DNA from: Davidsoniella eucalypti
Taxonomy: Eukaryota > Ascomycota > Sordariomycetes > Microascales > Ceratocystidaceae
DNA length: 64,000 bases
Assembly (NCBI GenBank): GCA_004009845.1
Contig: RMBW01000008.1
Location: 62,001-126,000 of the forward strand
Direction: 5' to 3'
In this document: in pieces, positions 26,168-37,360 of the stretch
How the letters are laid out: every line of letters starts with the position of its first letter
How positions within the stretch are numbered: position 1 is the first letter of the stretch
Translations under genes and position numbers: made by a program
The notes under the pieces: generated by a model
Seen by the model: the letters and a program-made list of their open reading frames with translations, nothing else
Database searches by the model: none
Told to the model about the DNA's origin: nothing

Positions 26168-27211
26168 ATGTCTGGTTTCTATATGGAATACCTCGAGAGT
26201 AAGTCAACGTGTGCCTTTTCTATGTCCATCTAGCTATCCTTGGGTATCTATCTGCCTTTCTCTCCCTCCTCTGTCTTAGTATGCTTTATGGTGGTATTTC
26301 TCAGTAGGGTCACGTCTGCAGAAGCTTAGTGCACGGAATAGAGATATGGAGCCAAGCAGACAGAGTTACTGCTACATTCGATCATGCCTACCCCGGCTAT
26401 GGTTGGGCATCAAATCTGACGGCGTGCTTCGGTTGATATCGCCAGTTGCTTGGGCAGAATCACTTGGACATGAACCTGAAGATCGAGCAGACCAGCATAC
26501 CCGGCTATCGCACGCCCAAGATCTCGTCCTGGCCAACGCTACGGCTCTGTAGCCAATCTCTTGCGGGCTGGCATATATGCAGAGGTGCTTATCAAGAATG
26601 TCCAGCCTCGCCCAGACTTGGTCTCGTCTCTCTTCTCAGTTCAGCCCGAATATGAAGTATCACCAATAAAAGGCAAAAGGACAAAACCCCGCCAGGCTTG
26701 ATCATCTGGTCTGCGGTGGATTTACATGTAACGCCGAAGCTAACCGCCTTTTTTTTCGTTTTTAGGCCTCTGCCGTCGCCGTGGCTGGCTTGATCCCACC
26801 TATGACGCCTACTACGGAAGCTCGGGCTACACATGCTTTGTGCTAGTCAACGGCCGCAAGTACCAGACCGATCTAGCCTACGAATCGCAGCAGCTAGCCC
26901 AAGAGAACGCCGCTATGCGCGCCTTTATGGTCTGCCGCAACTTCAGTGTCAACGGCGGCATGCTAGCCCGTAACGGCGTGGTTCAGGGCCTACCTGCGGA
27001 TATTGCCCATGCGGCCTCGGCTCCCGGCTCCGTTGTGCCCGCTATGCACCATCACGCCCATCATGCTACCGCACAGCACCGGAGCTCCAAGACCTCGTCG
27101 ACCCGCAAGCACTCGGGTGCTCTGGCTTCCGGTGGCCACTCGCCGATCGGCGCTCACCCGCGCATTGGCCGCTCCGACTCATCGAGCAGTTCCAACGCCT
27201 CTTACGAGTAA
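26168..27211 (+). CDS. Small dsRBD-like protein, two exons, 158 aa
   Basis: Exon 1 is 26168-26198 (ATG to CTC GAG A). The intron, 26199-26765, is 567 nt, with GTAAGT and TTTTTAG ends. Exon 2 is 26766-27211; the coding total is 477 nt. Residues about 6-75 (LESLCRRRGWLDPTYDAYY, then YTCFVLVNGRKYQTD, then AQENAAMRAFMVC) follow the helix, three-strand, helix order of double-stranded-RNA-binding domains: an LxxLCxRRG start, VxVNGxxY in the middle and an A-rich last helix. The segment NFSVNGGMLARNGVVQGLP then follows. I believe similar small proteins occur in other Pezizomycotina, from memory and not checked. The tail is His/Ser-rich and disordered (HHHAHH, SSSSSNASYE). Function is unknown; RNA binding is inferred from the fold. 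The codon use is GC-rich compared with the AT-rich DNA on both sides. Confidence 0.85.
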
Positions 27212-29208
27212 ATTAGAGGCCAGCGTGCTTTGGTACATCTTGATTATACTTCATCCCCCTTTATCTGGTCTCCCACTCTATCACCAGGCCCACTACATGC
27301 CCTGGTCTGTCCAGTTCTCTTGCTCTACAACCATTCGCACTCTCGTCACTCACATTCTCGATATAATGGCGACTGAACAGCTTCACGGCTCTCTATTTCG
27401 CGCCCTCGACCTTTCAAATGCGTTGTTTCTTGTGTTCTTTTCTTTTAATTCGCTATCATCGCCATCACCTCTTGTTTCATCGGGCTCTTTCTCGCCACTT
27501 TTTACCAAGGCATAGCATAGCAGCCTATGTTCGCCACAAAACGTCCATCTCTCTTGCCACATATTGGGCGAATCATAATCACGCTCCAGGGGCATTTGTT
27601 CTCGAGATTCCTAGACTATCATATGCCTTGTCGGGGTCTTGTGCAACCCGGGCCTTGCGAACTACAGGTCCTCTTAGGCTTTGGGGGCAAATGAAAATGC
27701 TCTAATACAACCCCCTCCAGCGCTTAATTCTTCTCCTACCAGGCGTCTTTGATGCTCTATTTGCTTTCTCAGGCGGCTTTTCCCCTCGACGTCATCTTCT
27801 CCTTGACACAAAAAAAGTTCTCAAAAGTTATCTCACAAGCCCGTCTATGTGGCTCCTCTCTTCCACCGGGCTTTCCAGGCCCAGATCTCGACGACATTAT
27901 CTTGTTTCTTTCTTTGCTTCGTTTTATAGGCCATGCCCTTGTCTACAATCGATGTGGCTTTCTCTGCAGGCTGCCAGCTTCATCTTTTATATCGCCTGTC
28001 CTCTTCATTTAGTCAATGCTTTCTATGACGTTACGAATTTCACCACTCATCCAGTTTCCCTTTCGATTTCCTTTTACCAACTATCACGCACAGCTTCTTG
28101 CTATTTTATCTTAGATTTGCGCTCCCGCAGCCCATCGAGTTTATTTTATCTTCCTCTTCTTCTTTACTCCTTTTTAGTTCTACTGGCTATCTGCTTTCTT
28201 TTTTTTCCTTTATTTGTCTTTTTCCTCTCTCGTCTCGTCCGACTATCCCAGCCTCCATAGAACGACACTTTATTCCTTTGATTCGGCCGGTAATGGCTTC
28301 ACTGCTCTTTTTCAAAGTACCGACTCACACTTGACGTTGGTCTCTGGATTCTCATTGGCTCGGCCATGGTTCCGGTCACAGAGGTCACAAACTGAAGGAA
28401 CCCTTGTCAATCTATTATAGGCAAGACGTCACAAAGGAGAGGCCGCCGTTCGCCTCTTTCGTTTTTCCCTGGTTTTTTCCTTCCATTACTGCCTAAACAA
28501 GAGCCAACCCCGCCAAATCCTGATTCCCAGTTTAGGCCAGCCGCCAATGAGATATCTCAGATGCAGTTCGTCCCAAAACTAGGCAGTGGTGAGGCCGTTG
28601 CGATAAGTGGTTGGCCAATCCGATCACATCAAGTCATGCTCGCTTACAGCAGCATAAAGTGGTGTTCAAGTCTATGATTTAGGCGTGAGCAGGCCGCCTC
28701 TGTGGCTTTTTTATGTAAGGATGTTGTACATACTGTCTAGCACATGTTCAGATGTACAAGCGTCTGTAGTGGTTCTCTCGTGTGCTATAATCGTGTGGTG
28801 GCTTTGTTTTTCTGTTTGGTGCGGCTTACACTTGAATTGTTTTGTTTATTTCCACTCTTATATTTTGGTTTTTGTTGATATTCCTGTTTATATCTCTGGA
28901 CACACTCTAGACTTCATTCCACCGGATTTCTCTGATAGTTTACTGAGGGGCAATCTGGTGATAATTAGATTAGGTGCGTCGGTACAGCTATCTTACTTCT
29001 TTACGACCAATGATGATTTTATGATATTCTGACATATTTCTTTTCGTTTCGTGTGCTATACTTGTTGATCCAGAAGTATTGGATGTAGTATATCCATCAT
29101 ATTGATCTTATACGTGAATAGCATTGTATTAGTAATGTATCGCGGGGCTCAAAGCTACAGGTGGGGCTGATTATTCGTTAATGGGGCCCCACATTATCAA
29201 CTCCCACT
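27212..29208. other. Long pyrimidine-rich stretch downstream of the dsRBD-like gene
   Basis: About 27.4-28.3 kb is strongly C/T-biased on the plus strand and gives many spurious Ser/Leu/Phe-rich frames. It could be a long 3' UTR or the promoter of an unannotated transcript. CCAAT-type boxes lie at 28354-28358 (inverted), 28544-28548 and 28615-28619. A TGTACATA motif (Pumilio/Puf3-type consensus TGTANATA) occurs near 28726. No downstream coding exon could be supported. Confidence 0.4.
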
Positions 29209-30310
29209 TTATGTACTTATCCCGATTTGTATTTCCTCATCTGTTGTCTCCCGTAGAAGCTCCCCATTGCGGTTTGCGCAGAACTGTGAATGTACATGAA
29301 CATTGACATTTCTAGACTGATTTCTCCGCGCAATTTGGCGTCTGACAGGTAATACTTCTATCACACCATTTCCCCGAAGTCTTTTGCGGGAATTCCGCAG
29401 TCGTGACGCCTCTACAGATCTAATTATCGTCATCTCTTTAATACGGTTTTCAAGCAATGCTCGATTATCATATAAAGGTAAAGCGCCCCGTGACATTCTG
29501 ACGACTCCATTATAGATGGGTCTTTTGTCTGCCCCATTGTCGATAGACTCTAGAATGAAATCAGCCATCTCAACAAACCGCTCTTTAGTTTGGGGAGTTT
29601 GAAGATTATCAAAACCGGCATCTTGAGAGTCTTCGTGCTAGGAAGGTGGAGTTGAAGGACGATGGGCATATAGCCTTCTTGCCGGACAAGCAATGGCTGG
29701 AGGACTACTAGAGGATTATATAGGAAGATTCCAGTCTTCTTGAATGCTGATCTGATTATTGTAGCATGCATGGCCTTCTGTCGTACTTGGGTAATCAGTC
29801 CAAGAAAGGCATCTTTGGTGATTTTGCGATGGCCAGATGAAATGATCTCATGGAGAGCTTGAGAATAAGCCAACATCAAGGGACTGGAGGAAATGGTTTG
29901 CATGAGAAGGAAGACAGAATGTGATGATTTTGTACTCCCGGCATTTCCAAACAAACTCAAAAGACTTGTGTGACACTCATTAAAATGCTCTAGTCATTGT
30001 AATGTTGAGCTACTATTGGTAAACCCAGTAGGACTAACAGCCAATTTAGCACGGCGATCAAGCTCATGTTGCAGATACCAGTGGGTCATGTGAACTGAGC
30101 CCTCTAGAACAATAAATGGTAGAATGATATCACCACAACCTCGGTAGCTGTGATGGTCTCTTTATTGGACGCAAGAGGGATAGAAGGAATGGTGGAATGT
30201 ATATCAGTGGTAACAAGGATAGACTTAGGCTAGCCTAACTGGGTTCCAGTCTCATCCAGGATGTGGTTGGCGGCCGATTGAAGCCTTAAACGCGTTGAGG
30301 GGAAGGCCAA
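29209..30310 (-). pseudogene. Decayed pogo/Fot1-like DDE transposase
   Basis: Minus-strand fragments in several frames match the order of a pogo-type (Tc1/mariner superfamily) transposase. ANHILDETGTQLG (about 30260) resembles the FDE-G catalytic block. ASNKETITATE (about 30160), VHMTHWYLQHEL, VSPTGFTN and LQWLEHFNE (about 30000) follow. The C-terminal ITKDAFLGLITQVRQKA and SAFKKTGIFLYNPLVVLQPL lie in the open frame 29960-29550. A separate frame at 29568-29209 covers a basic C-terminal tail. Stop codons and frame changes interrupt it (for example a stop just after GTQLG), and the N-terminal HTH part is not recognisable. No terminal inverted repeats or TA duplication were identified. It is almost certainly dead. 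Confidence 0.85.
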
Positions 30311-33300
30311 TTTTTATATTTTAAAAAAAGCCAAGATAGGCTACCAAAGAAGACTCTTGCATAGAAAAAGACGCTTATTATGGCCACCGTGTAGTTTACG
30401 AGTTGTTAAAGGTAGGTTGGCCTTTTTGATGTTGTACTAAAGAGTAGATACATTAATATGTACCGTGAAATAGTTACAATTGGAACCTCAGTGTGTTTAA
30501 AATAATATGCCACTGCATATCTTAGTAGCTACGGTGTGTAAAATATGTGTTGTTTCTTCCATCTTTTAAGAATTGTTGATGATATCGTGAAAAATAAGGA
30601 TGGAGGTTAGGAAGTTGTCGATGAAAAGTAACTTGCTGCCACCTTAATCCTAGTGCGGAGCAAAATATTGTGGGGTGCGGCTCGAGTAATGTTTGTGCCA
30701 CGGATGCTCTAAGGGTCCAGGTTTAGGCCAGGGTTTATAGATCGCCCGTCAAGTAACCCTGTTGGACGTCACCGCCTTGGTTATGAGGCAACAAAACGAA
30801 CGACGTCAAGCCACAAAATGCTAGGGGTTCAGAGCTTAGCAAGAAGAAAATTCCAGTAGATCAAGAAGATGGCGCAAGCGCAACATTATATTGAAGCGGT
30901 AAACTAAACAGGGGTTCTATAAAAGCTTCATAGTTGAACTTTTGCCCCTAAGAACCTTTTTTGGGAACCTTAGTAGTAGGGATTGTTCGAGAAATATATT
31001 TTTAAGGTACCTTAGAAAGTTCAATATGTTCTTTCTTTTGCTCCAAGTCTTGTCCGTTTATGATTCGGCATTACATGAACCAGAGCAACCTAGTTATACA
31101 TATATTAAATGAGTATAGAGAAATTCTCTTGATTTACGACTAGACTAGATTGTGGGTTTCAAAATAAGGCTAGCCTAAGAGCTATCTTGTTGTTTCTATG
31201 TACTTATAGGGCCTAGTTCAAGAAAATGTCATTTTTTTCTATCAATCATGAGCCCCAAGCAATGGAACGACCACTTTGACAGCGGTTGGATAGTCTGAAG
31301 TACAATGAAGTACACTGAAGTATGCATATACAGATGTATGTATCAAGGAGATGTTTTATCTCAAAATCAAATAAGAGGTTGGCTCGGAGCCTTTTAGTAT
31401 GAAATATCTTTTTTTATTTTTATTTTAATTTTATATTTCAAAACTAGTGTACTTTTTTTTCTTATGTTCACTTACTGCACGAAGAATAAAAATCTTAATA
31501 TGCTCTGGCCAGGCCGAAGCTATCCATGGAACTAGCCAGTCCAATGGCTTTTAGCGATTTGGTCCAGCCTCTAGTGTGTCACGCTTTTTTTTCCTTTATT
31601 ATTCCACTATTTGGCTTTACTCAAGTATACTAAAGTTGATGCCAAAATGTGTACATAGTTCCAATAAAACACACAAGGGCGCCTGATTTGCCCCATCAAC
31701 TTTTTTGATTCAATTTCTTGTCAAATATTAGCTATGAAGGAGATGAAGGAGATGAACGGTGACGAATAGACTGACGCATGCTTCGGCGCTTTGTCAAACA
31801 CCAAGTTAGGCAGACAGTAGTTCTAGAAACACAGACCATATTACACTATATGATCAACTAAGTTGTCCATTGCTGTGCCTTAGGATCGTCATATTGACTG
31901 CTTGTTTGCTTTATTACCTGCTCCTGTGCAGGCTCTAGTATATCATCAAATATGATATCAAGGTCTACTACGTGAAAGAAAGAATAAAGATGTAACGGTT
32001 TCTTGTTTGCTCTAGTGTGGCTTTCCCGGGCTCGAAACATAACAAGCAACGCAAGCGGGAAAAAAGGCTGTTTATAACCAACGAAAAAATGAAAGTCAAC
32101 ATGAAGTACTAATGTCGACAGTACATATAGTGGCAATGACGGATGCCGACGCTGTGCTTTGGTCAGCGTCGCGGCGTGATTGCTTTTATTGTGTCTTTGA
32201 CTTCGCCTACATGCATTGCATGTGCATCAGAATTCGTTTACCGCTCGCTTCTGTCTTGGCTACCTTTTGTCCTGTGATGTGCGTTCCGGGGTTTCTTTTC
32301 TAAGCCACCTATTTACTCGTCTTTCTGTATATTACCTTGTACTTTCGCTTCTTATAGTGTTTTCTATCTAGTTGTCCTCGGCCGACTAAAATGTACTTTG
32401 AAAACAGATTAGGAAGAAGTATCCTTAGTTTTGTTTCTTTTTTCTTTCTCACGACCGAGAACATTGACGACGCTTGGTTTCAATCTCGTTGCACTGGTCA
32501 GAGTCCTATAATTGTCCGGTTCGGCCGTATCCATCCCTCGTAGAGTAAGCTGCACCAAAGAATGCACCCTACCAGTGGTACATCCTCTTATTCTACATAC
32601 AGGCGAGGCATCTAATAGCATTAGCATCGCAACAGGAAAGCCCTAGTTTTGATATCAAGACATCGTGTCTAAATAGGCTTTTGCTGGCGGCCCTTTTCGG
32701 CAACATGAGGAATAAATGATATGTTGGACGATTACACAATGTTTATTGCCCTTTCAGCAAACTATTGCTTGTTTCCAGGGATTATACGCCATTTATTCTG
32801 GAATGTTGTCTGTCATAGAACTCTATCATTAGTCGTATTATCTGAATTCTAGACATCGTCCATCTCTTCTGCCCTAGTTGTCATGTCTATCTACTTTAAT
32901 TCACCCTATCTGATCCATTATATTGAGGCGGTATAGAAGCCGGCAACTCATTTTCACGATAACAAGATTGATTGGCGCAACGGGCAGGAAGGAGACAAGC
33001 ACGGATGCCATAACGGTGGCAGATATTGCAATCCCACGGGAAGCATGACTACCCCTGGACCCCTGAAGCCATGGAGCTTCGATAGAGCTTCGACGAGGCT
33101 TATGGAACCCTGGACCTACAGTTGATTCTGTTGATACGACGCTCTTTAGTGTCCTTTCGCTCGGTGATAGAATTAAGTTTCGTAGTAAGAAAAGGCCCAT
33201 TGTAAGGCGTTTTTTTTCTCTATCTTTTTCAATGGTAGATACATGTATAGTTGTTGGGCACTGTGAGAGCATATCGGGAATGGTGGTTAGTATGATTGGT

Positions 33301-35890
33301 TATGGCCCGGTCAACGCCGAATCAGGATGAGAGAACTGCTACCATTGCATCTACAGCTACTGAGTGAAATGTCTCATCCAATGTGAATGGGGGCAAGCTA
33401 GTCTATGGCTTTTCTTGACGGAATTTCGAAAGTATACGAGTATGCATATAGATACTGAGTCGTCTAGTGCCTAATAGTGCTTGTATATAGCATATTTGTA
33501 CAGCAGGAAGATAAGAGAGGAGGGGAGGTTGACCCCCCCCTTTTTACCATATGAGATGGATCAGCGATGGAATTGGTTGGCGTAGGTGTTATTCTAGGTA
33601 CTCGTACTAGTCGCCCCTACTGAAGCTAGCGTTACAGCAATTGTCTAGCCATAGCGCCTATTGGTAGAGTTTTCATAGCTTTGGAATTGCGACATACTTC
33701 TGTCGAGGCTGTGAAGGCCAAGTGGCGGCATATTGATGCCAAAAATCTAGAAAGTGGACATGGAAAATGACACATTTACTGTCTGTGTTGACCACACAAT
33801 CACATTGTACATGCTAATATAGTTTGTCGTCTTGTCGCCAAACATGAAACTGCTAATCTAATGTCTGGGAAACCCCAGGCCTGGTTAGCCATGACAGACG
33901 ATCAACAGAGGAATCCGGCGTTTAACAAAGTACACAGAATCAACGCAACCTAACAGGGCTCTGTAGTCACGAGAATTAAACAACAGGACCCGGTAACAAC
34001 CATAATAAGAAAAAACAAAAGAGAGTTGATCTAGCTGTAAGTAGCCAAGCAAGGCAGGCCAGCCCCTGAGATAGCCAAGAAGGACCGGCTTTGAAGTACA
34101 TGGCATAGCGAGTGGAAGAAACTGTGCTAACACTACAAAAAAGACACAGTAAGCTGGATGTTTTATATATAGCGTCTAATTTACGTAGATGATGCATATA
34201 GAGGAAAGATAAAGATGGCCTGGGCTTGAGTAGTGAGCATGACGAGACTGGAGGCCCCGGATTTATGAGGTGGCCTGTTTGTGAGCCGAAGACGAGACGA
34301 CGCCGTAAGCCGTGTCGCACTTACGAGCCAGCTGACGCGGGGCCTGCCAAAAAACGGAGAGTAAAAGTCGTATTATATGGCGTTATAGATGTGTATACAT
34401 ATAGAGAGAGGGGGTGCCCGAAGGTGATAGCTAACGAGACAACCGGGCGTTTGGGAAATACGAGATGAGCCAAATTAAGAAACATTGGCGGCTTTGATTA
34501 CTAGTATCAATGGCATTTATGTACTTCTGGCGATATTACGTCTTGATGTGCTATATTGTTACGGGCTAAGCCCAGATCAGATGCTCCTTTGTGTCGACGA
34601 GCGAAAAGACACATAGCTCAAGAGAAATGCATACAGTACGCACATCACAATGTCCACACAGTACACCAGAGCCAAGGTCACCATTTTGCTTAGTCATATT
34701 ACTACAAATACAGACATGCACCACAGGTCGATATAAATGTCGACTTGAAGCTGAGATGCAGGGGAAATAGTCACAGCATTACTTAGTCCACCGCCGGTAT
34801 TATTCAACAATAGAATGTGCGAACGACTATGTAGAAATATGACGGGCTGAACAAACAAACCGAGAGCGGATCTCAGCCAAGGACAGCAGTAGAAAGTATA
34901 AAAGGACTATAGCAGATAAATGGCCAAACGACACAATTTCATTGCCACGCTGTTCATGATGCCTGCTTGCTTTGCTGGTTGGCTCGTCCAACGATCGACA
35001 TGTTACATGACGAGCACTGGGGGGATTTGGAAACACTCGGAGGGCCGTCTAAGACACTAGAGCATGCCAAACCAAACAGACAGACATAATATAACGAGCC
35101 CTCGAGCTATAGATTCAGACAATGCGCTTAAGATATATGTGTTTCGGTCTTGTCCTATCCTAATGTATACAATATACTACATAAACATAGTACATGTACT
35201 AGACTACGATGAAGTTAGCGTTGACACAGTGCGACAGAGCAAGCGCCCCACGGCAGCAGTCAACCAGGCAATTGCTTGCTGCAGCTCAGTAGATTGCAAC
35301 TGGATTGGATTGGATTGAGGAAGCTGCCCGTGCTCCTTCCCTGGGCATAGCGACGCGCCCCTTCCTTGTCCTGCTGTTTATGGACTGTAAGTCAAGAAGT
35401 CAACAACAAGCCTATCAAATGGGACAAGCGCAGTCTAGCTCTGTAGTGGTAGTTACAGTGATAGTTGTAGTAATAGCTGTAGTAATAGTAGCAATAGTCG
35501 TAGTGAATTGCCCGGCAGGGAGGAAACAAAATCAAACCTAGTCAATAGCCAAGGCAGGCCCGGCAGCAAGATAATACATGACAGCAAATTGCAACTTGTA
35601 CTCTTTTAATATTATTACCATTATTTATTTTTTTCCTTTTATTTTGGCCGGCGCTCGTTTTTAAGCCTTAGCCCGGGACTCCTTTAATACGAACACCTCA
35701 CCACTATTTCTCCCCTTAAACCTTCTCTTCTTCTTTTTCCTTTCCTCTTTGATCACTACTTCCCGCCCATTTGCACCCGTCTCGCTGACTTTTCCGTTTA
35801 TTTCTTACTATTGCCGCCTGCTCTGTTGTCTACAGCTAGGCTTGTGCTAATTGACACCGTTAATCTAATTCTTCCTACCACACATTCACC
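30311..35890. other. Gene-poor stretch before MPG1
   Basis: No credible gene is seen. A 10-nt unit repeated about three times (TGAAGTACAA-like) lies near 31295-31326. A GAAGGAGAT doublet lies near 31736-31754, and GTA/ATA-rich trinucleotide sequence runs at 35445-35505. A 123-codon minus frame at 32901-33272 shows no family signature. A GC-richer patch at 34230-34350 without an intact frame may be a gene relic. The last 200 nt before 35891 are the pyrimidine-rich MPG1 leader. Confidence 0.5.
35695..35890 (+). promoter_or_regulatory. Pyrimidine-rich leader of the GDP-mannose pyrophosphorylase gene
   Basis: This region has nearly continuous C/T runs (CTCTTCTTCTTTTTCC and similar) ending in ACATTCACC before the ATG. 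Such CT-rich leaders are typical of highly expressed genes in filamentous fungi. The exact transcription start is not visible. Confidence 0.5.
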
Positions 35891-37360
35891 ATGAAGGGTA
35901 TGTCTCCTTCTGCTGCCCGTCCTCTTGCCCGCCTGCCGTCAGATCCGTCGTGTAGCCTTGTCGGCCCGGCGGTTGCTGCTGCGCGCTTCCGCTGTCCTGC
36001 AGCCTGCTAACCTATCCTCCCCCACTGCAGCTCTCATTCTCGTCGGTGGCTTCGGCACCCGGTTGCGTCCTCTCGTAAGTCTCCTCGTCTCTAGTCGACT
36101 GCAAATCATCGTTTGCCATGTTCGCAGACATGTTTGGCTCGCCTGGTTAGGCCCGTCAAAAATTAAGACTCCTCGTTACTGACCTGGCCCCCTTTCTTAC
36201 TTTCTAGACCCTGACTCTTCCCAAGCCTCTGGTTGAGTTCGGTAACAAGCCCATGATTCTGCACCAGGTCGAGGCCCTGGCTGCCGCTGGCTGCACAGAT
36301 ATCGTCCTGGCTGTCAACTACCGCCCCGAGGTTATGGAGAAGCACCTTGCAGAGGTTAGTACATCGAATCACCCCATATATCTTGATTTTCGCTCCCGCC
36401 CCTGGTCGTGATCGCAACCAGAAGAAGCAATTATCGCTAATCAGTATTTTCAACCCCCTACAGTACTCTGAGAAGTTCGGTGTCAACATCACCTTCTCCA
36501 TCGAGAACGAGCCCCTCGATACCGCCGGTCCCCTGAAGCTGGCCGAAGAGATCCTATCCAAGGATGATACCCCCTTCTTCGTCCTCAACTCAGATGTCAT
36601 CTGCGACTACCCCTTCAAGGAGCTGGCTGAGTTCCACAAGTCTCACGGTAATGAGGGTACCATTGTCGTCACCAAGGTCGAGGAACCCTCCAAGTACGGT
36701 GTCGTTGTTCACAAGCCCAACCACGCCTCTCGTATCGACCGCTTCGTCGAGAAGCCCCAACAGTTCGTTGGCAACCGTATCAACGCCGGCATGTACATTC
36801 TCAACACATCCGTGCTAAAGCGCATCGAGCTCCGCCCCACCTCCATTGAGAAGGAGGTCTTCCCTGCCATGGTTCAAGACGACCAGCTACACTCCTTCGA
36901 CCTCCCAGGCTTCTGGATGGACGTCGGTCAGCCCAAGGATTTCCTAACTGGTACCTGCCTCTACCTGACGTCTCTGGCTAAGCGCTCGCCCAAGGAGCTG
37001 GCTCCTCTGTCCGAACCCTACGTTCACGGTGGTAATGTCCTGATCGACCCCTCTGCCAAGATCGGTGAGGGTTGCCGGATAGGTCCCAACGTCACTATCG
37101 GTCCCAACGTCGTGATCGGTGATGGTGTCCGTCTGCAGCGCTGTGTTCTTCTGAGCGGCTCAAAGGTCAAGGATCACGCCTGGGTCAAGAGCACCATTGT
37201 CGGTTGGAACTCTACCGTCGGAAAGTGGGCTCGTCTTGAGAACGTGACTGTCCTGGGTGACGATGTCACCATTGGTGACGAGATTTACGTCAACGGTGGT
37301 TCCGTTCTGCCTCACAAGTCCATCAAGGCTAACGTTGATGTTCCCGCCATTATCATGTAA
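35891..37360 (+). CDS. MPG1: Mannose-1-phosphate guanylyltransferase (GDP-mannose pyrophosphorylase), four exons, 364 aa
   Basis: The enzyme makes GDP-mannose from mannose-1-phosphate and GTP in the cytosol. GDP-mannose is the donor for N- and O-glycosylation, GPI anchors and cell-wall mannan. Exons are 35891-35897 (ATG AAG G), 36031-36074, 36208-36354 and 36464-37360; introns are 133, 133 and 109 nt. The total of 1095 nt gives 364 aa, the usual fungal length. The N-terminus reads MKALILVGGFGTRLRPLTLT followed by LPKPLVEFGNKPM, the nucleotidyltransferase signature GGxGTRLRPLT plus PKP. FVLNSDVICDYPF supplies the metal-binding Asp, and VEKPQQFVGNRINAGMYI and FWMDVGQPKDFL follow. The C-terminal third is a left-handed beta-helix of hexapeptide repeats (IGPNVTIGPNVVIGDGV). 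Codon use is strongly C-ending, as expected for a highly expressed gene. Identification is very firm; this is the VIG9/PSA1 family. Confidence 0.98.

Noticed and set aside
27847..28260. 137-codon plus frame (Ser/Leu/Phe-rich)
   Set aside because: It is a product of the pyrimidine-rich tract; several overlapping frames are equally open, so it is a composition artefact.
28685..29032. 115-codon hydrophobic plus frame after the CCAAT boxes
   Set aside because: It opens with GTG, has no family resemblance and no consistent splice partners.
32901..33272. 123-codon minus frame
   Set aside because: No recognisable motif, no neighbouring exons and no promoter signature; too weak to call a gene.
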